A DNA stretch of 64,000 nucleotides from Juglans regia (GCF_001411555.2 NC_049910.1:34387250-34451249), one strand, 5' to 3'. Positions 23,340 through 35,593 are shown, numbered from the stretch's first letter. Translations and numbers: made by a program. The notes: generated from the sequence alone by a model not told the origin.

Positions 23340-26300
23340 ATGGCGAAGCTGAAGATAGGAGGGACATGGGCTGGTGTGATAGAGGTGGTACTGGAGGAAT
23401 GGACCGTGCCCATGTTGAGGATAGAGGTGGCAAAGCGGTCAAACTGCGGCCCCGAGTCGATCAATTTGATTTGCGCAGGAAAGGTCTTGAGAGATGGCGA
23501 TGGCACTGAGAAGCTGGCCCAACTGGGCGTCAAGAACAACGCTAGGATTCTCGCCAGTCGGGGCAGCATCGAGGAGGGAAAGTCCTTGGAGGAGGGGTTG
23601 CTGGCCGAGGAGGAACGCTCTCGGAGACTCAGCAGAGTCAAGTGAGTCTTGCAAGTCTTTATGCATGCTTTCCCTCTTTTAGATTCGTTTTTTGTTGTTT
23701 TTACTTGCGAAGAAATAAAAGCAGGTTGGCTTTTGATTATTCCTTTTACTAATTTTGATGAGAGGTTCGTTGTTCCTCATAAGCAATGTCTATTGTTGAG
23801 TCTTTGTGCTTGTTTAAGTTTGTGTATTTTGATCCTGGGTTTTTTAATTTTTCTGTTTTGATCCTGGGTTTGTTAATTGATTTTGGAAGGATATTTTCGA
23901 TGTCCTTTCTCTGTAATGCAGTTGCATAACTCACCTTCTCTCTCCCTTTCTCTGTCCAGTTCGTTGGTATGATGGATCTCAGGGATTTTGATAAGTAATG
24001 TGTTTGATGTTAATGCAATTTGATAAGAAAGTTGAGTTATGGTACACCATTTACTCATAAAAAAAAAAAAAAAATTGAGTTATAGTGCATAGCTTTAATA
24101 CGGTTTTTTTCGGATTGTAATTTCTGAGTTTTTTTTTTTTTTTTTTTGGGGAGTAGAATATTCAGAAATTCAGAGTAGAATATTCCATTTAATGTTATTT
24201 TGGTTCATACTGTAAGAAACATACACCACTATCAGGTCTAATTCTTATTGTGCTCAGCTTGAGTAAAGATTTTCATTTATACTATTTTATTTCTCGTACA
24301 ATGAAGTCTTTTTTCAGTCCCACTTTGGTGCTGCAATCAAATATACAAAGTTTGTGGTTATGTCTCATGCCATCATTCATTTAAGATGGAATGCTCCTAT
24401 TATATACGATTTCCCAAGCATTACCCAAAGTGGATAGATAGCCTGTTATCCAACTCGATAGAAATCTGTGATGTAATCATCACAAGAGTACTATTGTCTC
24501 GAGTCTGTGTTGAATTAACCCTAATGCAATAGTATCTTCCACACAAATCCAGTAATTCTGAAAGCAATAATTGGAAATACTTCTCTAGGATTTTATATAC
24601 GCCCTCCAATATAGTGGCTTAAGAAAATCAGAGGAGCTGGTTAAACGGTTATTCTAGTGCCCAATTTATATGTCTCTCTGGCGTGCCAAACATGGCCCCA
24701 TCTGTTTTTATCATTTTCCATAAATTAAGTTTTCTATCCAAGTGAAGGGGTGAGGGAGTGGTTGTTTGTCTGTTGTCTGTTGTCTGCATACCCAACTTGG
24801 TGAAGGCATGCAAGAAAAGCCCAAAAAGAGCACCAAGCAAGCAGCCATTGGAATGACTATGTTCTGTAGTTTGTTAGGAGTCATTATTACATTGTATACT
24901 ATTCATTTAATAGACCTGCATTATATTCCACATGATAACATGATAATGACATTTTGTCTTTTCAATATTCTTGGTAGGCATGCATAATTTTGTTGTTGCT
25001 TTGGGTTATGTTGATTGCCTTGGGAAAGGATTAATTTTTTGCTTTCATTTTACTGCTTTGCCCATGAGTCTGTTCTTTTTAACTTGATGGAATGTCTGTC
25101 GCAACAGGGCAGCTGCCACGGCACTGGCCAAAAGGCACGCAGATGGTTCACTACCAGTTGAAGACTTTAACATAGAGGTTGAAGATCAAAGTGGACAGAT
25201 TGTACAGTTGGGATCTGAAACTGATCAGCGGTATGGTAAATAGTTAAGTTTTGCGCATAATATTTTGAAAGTGCTGTTAGATGTGAGCATGGAATTCTTT
25301 TATTGAGGGATTTAAGGATTTATGATCCCTTTCTCAATGCTGAAGATTTGAACGAACTTTCATGTTACAGGGCTGTAATGATGGGACTGATGCTTCATGC
25401 AAATGGAAAGCAACTAATTAGAAGTGAGAACTACAAAGATGCATTAGAAGTGCTCACCATGGGAGAGGTCAGTGGCAGTCCAGTTTTTGCAAGTGGTTAA
25501 TACATTTAAATTAGTTACGTAATTGATTTTTTGATATTGTATGGTTTTCTTGGAATAATTAATTCAACCCCATATGTTTTCATGATTGTAATTTTGGGAT
25601 TTTGAAATTAGGCCATAAAAAAAAAAGAAAAGAAAAGGAAAAAAGTTCTTAGAAGAAATATGAGTAAGACTCAAAAGTTTGAACCAATGCTATACTTATA
25701 AATAAATAAAAAAAGGTTTGAACCAATGCTATTGTCCTGATCAATTGTTTTTTATTCAGTAATCATAGATTTTCTCTCATACGATTCTAATCGATAACCC
25801 TGCATTCTCTTTGGTTACGAACCCCCTCTCTATCAATTGCTCTGTCTTTTTTTATTGTTTGTTTTAATCTTGCATTCATGAAAAGATTTTTATCTTATAT
25901 TAGCCACTTTTTTTCTTGACATGAGAAGTTGTTTGCTGTAATGTACAGTAAAATATTTTCCTGTGATTAATCCCAATTGGGTTCACCGCTTTCTTCCAGG
26001 AGGCTTTCTCTCTTTGCAATCCGAAGGTCATTGAGGTGAGTGAGCATTCTTTCACCTGCGTATATAAGGCCTCCTGCAATAGTATTAAATTATTGATGAC
26101 CATTCACTTTGAGAGGCATGTCATGTTTCAAGGTCATCTGTTTTCATTTGAAATAGCTGAAATTTGCTTTGAGTTGCTTCCTATTAAGGGACACCATTTG
26201 GCTGAGCTGCTTGCGGAACGTGCCTTTCAAAATTGCTAGTAACCATTAGAGATTTTGCTTCTAGAATTTGATTGAACATGACCTAAGTTACCAATGCTTC

Positions 26301-28942
26301 TGGGAGTTTGAAAAAATAAATAAATAAAGCTACCCAAGTAATCCATGACATGGTGAATTTTGGATTTGGTAAAGGTAACTTTGGCGATTTCATCCTTGTT
26401 GACATTCAAACATTTAGTTTCTTTTTACTTATAAAAAAAAAACATTTAGTTTCTTTTTACTTATAAAAAAAAAACATTTAGTTTCTTTGTGGTTATAGAC
26501 TATCCTCAGCTTTTTAGTGATATCTTGTTTGCTTTCAGTTGATTGACAATGTCCCAATACTGCAAATGGACATGGTCTGGTGTTATTTCATGCTCCGAGA
26601 TATCAGATGGCTCTCGGTGGCAGGAGCACGCCTGGAAAAGGCTAGGGAAGGAATTGAACGTGCTCATGGGAAAGACTACTCCCGTGTCAGACTCCTCCAA
26701 GCAGGTCGCCATCCAGAGCTTGCAATGTGAGTTTTCAAATGTATACTTTTAGTCTGTATGTTCTTCACCAGTGGTAACTCCTAGGGTTGGCTCAAGTGGT
26801 AAAGGCCTTGGTCTTGGTGGTATGCTCCCTCCAAAGTCTAAGGTTTGAATCCTCTTGGGTGCAAACAGTCTTCAGGAGCCATCGGACTAGGTGCACTTTG
26901 CGGAAAATTCATTGCCGAGGGCCTATGCACCCCCGGGATTAGTTGGGACGCTGTTCTCGGACACCCGGTGCCATTCAAAACAGAAAAAAAACTAGTGGCA
27001 GGAAAATTCTTGGATATTCTGTGTGAAGCTAATTTATTTTGAATTTCTGTATATAGACATTTGAGACTGGAGCTGCTGGAAGGGGTGGTGGCATATCACA
27101 ATGGTGAGTTTGATAGATCAAGGAAGGCATTGACCTCAGCTCATGCAAAATACTTCCAGGTTAGTTGATACCTAACATAACTTAGAACAAAAGGAAGAGA
27201 GTTTTGGGTAATGTACCATCCCCTTCCTCTAAAAATTAATCACTTCACCTTATTTTCTAACAATCTGAGTAATGTACCATCTCTACGTGTTTCTTCCTTC
27301 TCAGTACGAATCTCCTGCTGTTGATTTCAGCTGCAGGTACCAGATGAAGCCTTATCACTTGTTATGAGCATGGGATTTAAAGAACGTGATGCAAAGAGGG
27401 CACTGCGAATGAGCAATCAAGATGTTGGGAGTGCTGTTGATTTTCTTGTTGAGGAGAAGGCAAAAAGAGCACAGAAAAGAGAGGAGGATATTAGGCGAAG
27501 AACCGAAATAATGTGGGTGTGACTTGATCAATGTAATTCTGATGTATTCTGTTTTTACCTGTTAGTAGTGCTCATTAGTACAAAAAGTTTTGTAGGGAGC
27601 AAAAAAGGTATGGAATGACACCCTCAAAGAAAGCTGTGGATCTTAATAAACTGAATGAATTGGTCTCTGTTGGGTAAGTATGCCAACCGATACAATTTTT
27701 AGGGTTTGGGATCTGATCTACTTTCTTTTTCACACTATCAATGTATCTGATCTACTTTCTTCAAATATTGTTACATTTTAATAATTTGTGCTGTTTTTTT
27801 TTTTTTTTTTTCTTTGAGTGAACTTTAATATTAAACTGAAGCTTCAGTTTGATACCTACTATCCATAAGCATGTGCATGGTCATTTATTCTCACATCCGT
27901 TATCACTAGTCATGCAAAGAATTGCTTGATTTGGCAGGTTTGAGAAGGACCTTGCTGCTGAAGCACTTCGAAGAAATGAGAATGACTTTGAGAAGGCATT
28001 GGATAATTTGACAGATCCAGAAGCAAATTCGGCCATACAGGTCACCTTGCCTTTCCCCTGCAATAAGTTTGGTTTTTCATTTTAACTCACCCTACCGGTA
28101 TTTTCTCTTTGTCTACAGGTTGATATTGAATCAAGGAAAAGAAAAAGAACACGACAAGCATCAGAAACTGCAATTGAGCAGCTTGTACGTATGGGCTTTG
28201 AAAGATCAAGAGGTAACTTATTGCATTGCGACATATACTCACTTACCGTAGTTATTTATAGGTTTATTTCCCTAACTGCTCTAGTTTCAAGAAGACCCAT
28301 TTCTTTGGAAACTAAAGTCGCTAAACGGCCTTCATCAAATTCCCTTTCTCTGGCTTTTCATACCCTACATGATAGTAGCATACAATTATTGGTTTCAATC
28401 CCCGAATTAGTATTCATGAGGAAACCAAATGACTAGAAAACTCATTGAAATTTCCACCAAATCCATTGTTTTCCTTTAGCATTTTGATGAGAACTAGGGT
28501 GGTAAGATGTCTGGGAGAAGCATGAGTAGAATTCAATAACGTCACCTGATTTTCTTTAGGGTAAGTAGCAAGGTTCTGATGTCATCACTTGTGTTCAGTG
28601 GTTGCTGCTCTTCAGGCTGGTGGTACTATTGAGCAAGCTATGCAACAACTTCTCTCACAATCTGATTCAAACTCCACAGTTGGTGCTGATAACAGTGCCA
28701 ATTCTTCCGCACCAATACTTCCTGATGCGTCTGGCAGCAGTAATGATGTTGGAGGACCATCAACTGCAAGTGAAGCAGAAGAGAGGGATGCAGAGATGGA
28801 AGATGCACTGGCTGGAGAACTAGCAAAAGGAGACGCTTTAACAGACTATGACATTGAAGTTTTAAATGAAGGCGAAGCCATAAATGAGTACTTGGCTCTG
28901 CTGGAGTCAGCTGGTAATAGCGTGGAGGCATCTCGACAATGA
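23340..28942 (+). CDS. NUB1: NUB1-like ubiquitin-like/UBA-domain protein, 11 exons
   Basis: The product resembles plant homologues of NEDD8 ultimate buster 1, an adaptor that binds NEDD8/ubiquitin-type modifiers and the proteasome (family knowledge). My model is join(23340..23641, 25108..25230, 25371..25467, 26000..26035, 26539..26726, 27057..27159, 27331..27512, 27596..27673, 27938..28040, 28119..28212, 28599..28942), 549 residues, all GT–AG and in frame. An N-terminal ubiquitin-like fold covers about residues 8–75. A helical middle follows. Three UBA domains lie at about 287–325 (VMSMGFKERDAKRAL), 361–394 (SVGFEKDLAAEAL) and 422–454 (LVRMGFERSRVVAAL), the last with a basic RKRKRTR just before it. 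The tail is acidic and Ser-rich. Exon 4 is only 36 nt. Introns carry a SINE and short retroposon scars. The ATG at 23318 is in another frame; 23340 starts the conserved frame. Confidence 0.9.
24032..24090. mobile_element. Micro-retroposon scar in NUB1 intron 1
   Basis: TTGAGTTATGGTACAC and TTGAGTTATAGTGCAT (13 of 16 identical) flank only CATTTACTCAT plus a poly(A) tract. This looks like a target duplication around a retroposon copy truncated to its last few bases. Compare 25677–25732 and 26408–26490. Confidence 0.5.
25677..25732. mobile_element. Micro-retroposon scar in NUB1 intron 3
   Basis: The 17-bp word GTTTGAACCAATGCTAT occurs twice, exact, at 25677–25693 and 25716–25732. It flanks ACTTATAAATAAATAAAAAAAG (22 bp, shown for orientation as ACTTATAAA plus an A-rich tail). 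This is the size and form of a LINE-type target duplication with almost no element left. Confidence 0.6.
26408..26490. repeat. Three copies of a 16-bp word separated by TTACTTATA(A)n
   Basis: AACATTTAGTTTCTTT occurs three times with a 32-bp period, each followed (twice) by TTACTTATAAAAAAAA. The form is a target duplication plus a short tail, repeated. It lies in intron 4 of NUB1. Confidence 0.6.
26777..26990 (+). mobile_element. tRNA-derived SINE in NUB1 intron 5
   Basis: The head has a box A-like TGGCTCAAGTGGT (about 26788–26800) and a box B-like GGTTTGAATCC (26842–26852), the internal RNA polymerase III promoter spacing of tRNA-derived SINEs. The body continues through a GTGCA / CCCCCGGGATTAG segment to an A-rich tail. 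ACCAGTGGTA (26767–26776) and ACTAGTGGCA (26991–27000) match at 8 of 10 bases and are the likely target duplication. It sits in the sense direction of the gene. Confidence 0.75.
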
Positions 28943-29276
28943 GAAGACAACTCTAGGCAATACTTGCGTACTACTATTATATATATATATATATATATAT
29001 GTAAATAGTATGATGGTACATGTCGAATCTGCTTCGCTGATAAAGAGGTGTCTAGAGTTTAGTCATGGGCAGTTCATAATAGAGTTCCACCAACATTAGA
29101 CCTCTAATTGTGACATAAAATATGACCTGCTTTTTCAGTCACAATGCGTCAGATTTTATATGTATGCCATGTTTATCTATTGCTTGAAAAACTAACGCGT
29201 ATTTTCAGGGGGAGCTTACGTATTACTACAGACTTCAGAGTTCTACTAAGTATTTGTCATCATAAAAAATAGGGAG

Positions 29277-30290
29277 ATTGTTGAACCCAAGCTTTTAACC
29301 TTCATATAATTATATATCTACATATGGATTTTGATAATAACAAATGAATTCAAGCATAGAAGAAAGATGCTTTGATGGAAACAATGTCTATGACTTTCTT
29401 TCATTAACCTAGAATGTATTTAGATGTTCTTTTGTATACTTCTTGTATACATGGGTTATGCCTAGTGCATTTGTATGAATAAAATCTACTTATTATTTAT
29501 TACATCGACATGATCATATGTAACGGGCGCCTCAGGGCTAGAAACAACTTCACTTGTCATAAATAGTTGGTATATCTTTTTAAATTCTGACATAACGAAG
29601 GAAGCTTCAGCAATTTTAAAGATCAAGCCACTACAACTTGGAAAGCTTAAACTAGTCCAAAATTGATATCTGACTGTTTCGGTTGTGAAATGAGCTTACT
29701 TTAAATCAATGATATGTCTTAGATTTCACCATTAGCAGCAAGAGCCTGAATACTTATCCCAATTCAAGTTTCATCATTTAAGAATTTCTATATCATGTTG
29801 GTTATTTCATTTTCCAGAGAGTTTCTTTTGATCTTTTTCTCTTTAATTACGGCTTACTCTAGATTGACACTATATATTTCAAATACCTGAGTGTCAGATT
29901 TCATTTTGAGTTATGCCATATGTTAACCCATTCCATTTTCATTACATTATGATGATGGAACATTATCTGTCACCTATTAAATTAACAATCATGTTTTAAA
30001 AAAAAAAAAAAACAAAATCTTGGCAAGCAGTTTCATATAAAAGATCTATAACAAATTCAACCGCTAATGGATAATGTTACATTTGATGATCCATTTCACC
30101 AACATGTTGGAAATGGACAGTACTTTGAATTGGAGTTCAAATTATCGGAAGACTATCAACAAGGATATTGGTGAAATTGAACGAGAAAGTTGGGGGCGAT
30201 TGATTACTTATCTATCTTCTTTCAGGAAAAAAAAAATCAACAAAATATCCAAAAACAATGAAGGATCATCCCTATGTTGCATTGACATGC
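29277..30290 (+). repeat. Putative Copia (SIRE/Maximus-type) LTR remnant
   Basis: GGGAGATTGTTGAACCCAAG has the form of a polypurine tract followed by an LTR start of SIRE/Maximus-like Copia elements, and ATGGATTTTGATAATAACAAA fits the start of such LTRs. About 1 kb without coding capacity follows. I see no second LTR and no sure right end. This fills the gap between NUB1 and OS9, and a GA-repeat lies at 30627–30657 just inside OS9. Confidence 0.4.
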
Positions 30291-30355
30291 CGTAGAAAGC
30301 ATGAGTCATTCTTTTGGCTTGTATCATGACAAAACCCTCTACGTGTCAGTACATG

Positions 30356-30620
30356 TCACTCTTTTGGATCATGAATTGATAGACCGTCATTGTCCGTGAC
30401 CATAAGGATCAGCTTTTCTTTGGATTCTTCCTCCATTTTTGTTTCCTTGAAATCTTTAGGAAGCACATTACAGTTAATGGTGTGCCACACTGGTCTCTCT
30501 TCTTGAAACAATCTGCTAGGTCAATGGTGGTCAGACCAAGTGTCCAATGCATTTACATAAAAGATATATAGACACAGCATAACAGGCATGTTTTGACACT
30601 CCATAATGGCAGGCTACCAT

Positions 30621-30663
<43 letters not shown>

Positions 30664-33600
30664 GGGTGCTTGCAAAGCGTTGGGCATTGAACTGTGAGTG
30701 CATACTTGCAAGTGGATAGCTCTGTAAGAGAACTAATCATTGCTCTAGACTCCGAGCATACAAACCTCACCTGTGAATGGAAACAAAAATTTGACATGAG
30801 AGACATGGGAGAAGAAAAATCACTGATCTTGAATTACTTCATACCTCAGTCTCTCGTGGCTGATTAGTAAGGTCACACATGGTTCCATTTGTATACTGAT
30901 GAGCATGATACCTACACGAAACATTCAATATGATAATTGTATAATTTCTTAGTCCCTATTTTCTTTCCTCTACCAAAGTCCTTTCCTAACTAAAAACAAT
31001 TTTTTCCTTCAACATAGCGTAACCTAATCATCTCCCAAATAAATGAAATCATACCTTTGGGATGCATCTTTGGAGCGGGGATCTTTCAGTGTAGAAATTT
31101 CAGAGATATTCTGGTTAAAAGCAGCTGTGGCCTCTGCATTGTATTCACCTAATATGAACTCCTGAACCACCTGTAACAGTAACAAGATTTATCTGATGAT
31201 TACATGGTTCTAAAAATGTTTGGGTCTTTCAACACAACCGACTCCAGTAAGGGTATTCACACAAAAGAATGAAAAATTTACAGCCAATGCTACCACTGCC
31301 ACAGGTCATAATAATATTGCTGTTACAACAACCATGATCACTACAAGGATGGTAATCATAACAAAATATTGGACACATATTTATCCAATCTATTTGCAAG
31401 GTTTAGTAATTAATTCATGGCGTGGATCCATCAAAACTAGTCAAAACCCAAAACCCACCAACAAAAGTTTCATCAACATGCTTGCTTATTTGATCCACCC
31501 AGACGTCATGCTATTATTGATGGTATGTTTAAGTAGACATCAGTTACAAAAGCAAATAACAAAGAATTGCATGTAGGAAAATAGGAAAAGCCACTTAGAC
31601 AATACCTTTTCATCCTCCGAATGAACTTGACGCAACTTCTTCTGATAGCAAAATTCATATGACCACCAACCTTCTTGCTGCATGAAGGATTTCGTAACGT
31701 GAGAGGATAATTAAGGTGGATGCAAAATCTTTCGAAAGAAGCATACTAATTTGCAGAAACAAATACAGCCACTTCTTGCAGCACATACAAGGAATTTTTA
31801 CTTTTTAGTAATTTTCAGAAAATATTAAGCATTGTTCAACCAGGGGACTGAACAACGAAACTATTGGGGTCTCAGATCGTAACTCGGATAAAACATCGGT
31901 CCTTCAATATTTCAAGCAGTTCATCAGGCGTCTTCAGTTTTATCCGCTTCTCAGATTCCATAATCATGCTGCTTGTATTGAGCTGAGTAACAGGCTTTCC
32001 ACTCTTGGCTTTCTCCAGCTTAGGCAAAAAACAAATAAAATTCTCTCCATTTTTATTTGGCATTACCACAGACTCCTGATCATCATCCTGCCAAGTAAAC
32101 AGGCCCAACTATTAGATCATATTACTATCATATAAAAATAACATAGTTATCCACACAGACCTGAGAATGAAAGCAAATACGGATTAGAATTTATCAAAAA
32201 CAAAATTTAATCCCAAGGGCAACTGGTAACTGTAATTCATAGTCCCATAGAAAGGAATTCGGCATAACCACTATAACTAGTAAAAAGCCAGGCAGCTAAT
32301 TGTTGCATAGAGGAAGCACCCCACCACCTTCACAATTAGGTTAAGTACTTAAAACTGTAACTCTTGCTTGCTGCTTAAACCCCCTACCCTTGCACAAAGG
32401 GTTCAAAGCCACCTGCTTTCCTGTCTACGAAAAATGCTGATAGCAAGGAAATGGATACAGGTGAACTGATAACAGCAACATACCAATTAAATCCATCATG
32501 TAGATAGGTCAACTGATGTCATCAACTTTTTAATGACAAATGAAATTACTAGAAATACGGTATCCAGATCACAAAAATTGTCATAAGATTAAGTTTAAAC
32601 AACCAGACAAAAAGGTGAATCTTCCATGTAGACCACAAACCTACAGTGGCATATTAAAAAAGTAAAAATAAAGGAATAAAGAAGAACCCTTTAACGACAA
32701 AAGATTTGAGGAATCCATCTAGTATCTAATCATATAGGTTGATAGAATTACCCAGCAGCATGGCTACTAGGCCAAATGGGAAAAAGGTTTAAAAGAATCT
32801 AAGCTACTTACGGGATGAAACAGGGAATCTTCTGGATGGAATTCAATCTTGTACTTCGGTTCACGAAAGCTGTGACCAAATGTGCCACCTGCTGATCAAA
32901 AGTTATAATGGAGAAAAGAACATAACTTTGCAGCACCAAAAATGAATGCAAGAACAGACTTTCTGATTATATCCAGCAATAGAGAAAATAAATCTGGTTG
33001 ATAGGCACAACCACTTGGGAGAGAAAAAACACATATCATGCATAACCAATATAACTAATGGTGGGAATTGGGATTTCATGGGTGAGGCGTGCGGGTTGGG
33101 GAGGCTTAGGAGTCTTATTAGACTGGATAGGTTGGGTATTCCGAATGTTAGACGTTAAGTTATGTTGGGGCTTTGATGGTGATTCTTTGATGTAATTATG
33201 GTTGTTCCTCCGCCATAAGTGAGGGTTTATTAATAAAATTGGGGAGGGATCACTCTTGGACATGTGGCTCCAACTCTTTCATAAAAATTAAAAAAAATAA
33301 AAAATAAAAAAAAATGAAAAAAAGAACCCCACATGAATCAGTTTGCCCTCGAAGCTGTTGGGATGGTAACTGCCTATTCAAAGCACACGCAGTATCTACA
33401 TTGGCCTCATTACAGCTGAACCACTCCATGAAGTCCCCAAATAGTTTATTACCAATTCACATGTTGCTCAAAATAGTTCATCGTAATCATTAACACCTTG
33501 GCGAGCTAGCTGTTTATGATTCTAATCGTCTTGTAATTAATATGCAGGAATAAGCAAAAGCAGCCAGCATTTCAGAATTAACATCAATTAAATTCCACGT

Positions 33601-33940
33601 AAGCTCCAAGAACCAAATTCCATATAAGTTCAATTTCTAACGAAGCAATTAAAAACCCACTTGGCTCTATTAAATGGAAGAGAGAGAGAGAGAGAGAGGA
33701 AAGAATTTGAAGCCGATCGATGTAAAAATCAAGAAAAAAAATAAAGAACTCGCGAGCACAAGTTGAAGTCATAATAGCATCGGATAAACATACATGAGAT
33801 TTAATCGTAAAAATAAGAGATTAAAAGGGCATTTAGAAGAGGGGTTTACCTACATGACCAGGGAAGATCTGATCGGCAAACGCACTGTGACACAGGGTGT
33901 ATGAAAGTAGGATCAGCCACCACAATACCTTCATCTTCAT
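30356..33940 (-). CDS. OS9: OS-9 homologue, ER-associated degradation lectin, 8 exons
   Basis: OS-9/EBS6 is a soluble ER-lumen lectin that reads trimmed N-glycans on misfolded proteins and hands them to the HRD1 ubiquitin-ligase complex (known for Arabidopsis OS9). On the minus strand my model joins exons 33850–33940, 32812–32888, 31884–32087, 31606–31677, 31055–31170, 30845–30911, 30664–30770 and 30356–30515, 297 residues, all GT–AG and in frame. Residues 1–22 form a signal peptide ending SAFA, then DQIFPGH. The MRH lectin domain runs from about 120 to 240; the paired tryptophans (QEGWWSYEFCYQ), the PRETEVRF arginine and ELSTCKY supply the expected sugar-binding residues, and the cysteines of the fold are present. 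N-glycosylation sequons occur (NIS, NGT). Length is close to the about 280 residues of Arabidopsis OS9. Intron 1 holds a LINE-like tail, and a GA repeat lies in intron 7. Confidence 0.9.
33040..33325 (+). mobile_element. LINE-like 3' tail in OS9 intron 1
   Basis: The segment shares TTCCTCCGCCATAAGTGAGG and AATAAAATTGGG with the insertion at 34901–35210, and ends in a long A-rich tract after CTCCAACTCTTTCAT. It lies on the strand opposite to OS9 transcription. The left end and target duplication are unclear. Confidence 0.55.
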
Positions 33941-34027
33941 TTTTTCCCTCTTCTCTATTGATCGTTAGTCTCAGGGTTCTTTCTCTCTAATGTTAAACCC
34001 CAAACAAGGAGAAAACTCAGCTTTCCT

Positions 34028-34165
34028 TCTATATATCGCTTCTTCTAGGAAAAGGAGGAAGAAGGTCGTTCCGTGACGACGGGTTTGTTACCTACACGCC
34101 TTTAAACCAATCAATATCCGCCACGTCATTAACGTGCAGGACACTAGGAATTAACACGTGCAAAG
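34028..34165 (-). promoter_or_regulatory. OS9 promoter with ERSE-I, UPRE-type site and TATA box
   Basis: On the plus strand CCAAT (34107–34111), nine bases, then CCACG (34121–34125) form an exact ERSE-I, the ER-stress element bound by NF-Y with bZIP28/ATF6-type factors. On the minus strand TGACGTGG (34128–34121) is a UPRE-type bZIP site overlapping it. A TATATA box lies at about 34030–34037, and the start codon is at 33940. A G-box CACGTG is at 34155–34160. The elements sit about 165–190 bp before the start codon, a normal position. Induction by ER stress is inference. Confidence 0.75.
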
Positions 34166-34281
34166 CGACGTGAAGCTGTTAGATGCGAAAGCCAAAAGAT
34201 AAAATAGCTCTTCAGTTTAACTAGATAAATAATTGGATAAATTTTAAAATTCAAAGTTATATTTATAAGTCCACATAGAAA

Positions 34282-34657
34282 ATAAAGAAAAAGATAAGGA
34301 GTTTTTGAAAAGAAATGATTTTATTTCTGTTAATGACAACGTGAACACAGAGGCAATACAAAGGCATGTATTTAAACATGAATATATCAGATAAAAATGA
34401 AAACAATAAAACAATAAAAATCTCATAAAATTTGGCGACTGAAATGCTCCTAATAAATCTAGTTGATAGCTTATGTTGGATCACTATCTTGATTTGAATT
34501 AGTTGTCGTTAGAGCTCCAATATCCCTCAACGTCTCTCCATTGATTGAGGTAAAACTATTAGAGCATCCAGCCTTATTGCTCCAAGAATCTTGTATATCC
34601 TTATCTCTCCAGCGACTCTCACAATTGCCAAGCTTGCCGAGTTGTTATATGCTAATA
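34282..34657 (-). repeat. 3' LTR of the Copia element (left)
   Basis: It is alignable over its whole length to the right LTR, for example GTTAATG-CAACGTGAACACAG, GAGCTCCAATATCCCTCAAC and CTTATTGCTCCAAGAATCTTG (in part). It ends GCTAATA, next to the pyrimidine run that is the minus-strand purine tract. Confidence 0.8.
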
Positions 34658-34900
34658 CCCTCTCACAAACTGTGTCGGGGTCGGAGGCAGAGTTTGGTTC
34701 GAAAATAATGAACGGCTCCCTTTGACATTGACTTAGTGAACAGGTCTGCAACTTGGTTATCAGTGGAGATATGTCGAGTGATAAGTAGTCCAAGTGCAAC
34801 ATGTTCGCGCACAAAATGGTAATCCAACTCGATGTGTTTACTTCGAGCATGGAACACATGATTAACTATCATATAAAGAGAACTAAGGTTGTCGCAGTAG

Positions 34901-35210
34901 GATTTTTTGGCAAGGAAAGGTGAGGAGGGCCTCACTAGGATTTTTTTACCTGGAGAGTGCATACCGAAGCTATTGAGGGGCATTATTAGGTTAGATGCTT
35001 TGGGATGTCCTTCCTTAAGGAAGTAATGGTTTCAAAGTTATCTTTAGTTTTCCATGGTTTTGGGGTTGGGTTTGTGTTTTATTGTTTTTTTGGTGTTGGA
35101 TAAATTTTTGTTTCTTCCACAGTATTCCTCCGCCATAAGTGAGGTTTTTCTTCAATAAAATTGGGACAGGGCTACGGATTGAGTGGCTTCCGATTCTTTC
35201 AAAAAAAAAA
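34901..35210 (+). mobile_element. 5'-truncated LINE-like insertion inside Copia RNase H
   Basis: GGTTGTCGCAGTAG (34887–34900) recurs exactly at 35211–35224 on the two sides of a 310-bp segment that ends in A10. This is a target-primed retroposition with a 14-bp target duplication. The tail shares TTCCTCCGCCATAAGTGAGG with the segment in OS9 intron 1. The insertion splits the Copia RNase H frame. Confidence 0.85.
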
Positions 35211-35593
35211 GGTTGTCGCAGTAGAGTATGGGAGGAGATGCCATTGGAATGCGGAGATCTTTGAGATTGAAGGTCATCCATGTTAGTTCAGCAGTAGTGT
35301 TAGCCATGGCTCGATACTCTGCTTCTGTGCTTGATTGGGAAATTGTATGTTGTTTCTTCGCACACCAAGAGATAAGGTTTCCTCCAAGGTAGGTGCAGTA
35401 GCCAGTAGTGGAGCATCTCGTAGTGGGACACTCTGCCCAATCTGCATTTGAAAATGCTTACAGATCAAGTGTAGTGTTTGAAGAAAAATGTAATCATATG
35501 TCTATAGTTCCTTTGACGTATCGTAGGATACGCTGAACCATTTTCAAATAAGTAATGATGGGAGCATGCATGAATTGAGACACATAGTTAACA

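Noticed and set aside
26787..26860. Possible tRNA gene
   Set aside because: The A and B boxes are present, but no full cloverleaf can be drawn, and the body with its A-rich tail is that of a SINE.
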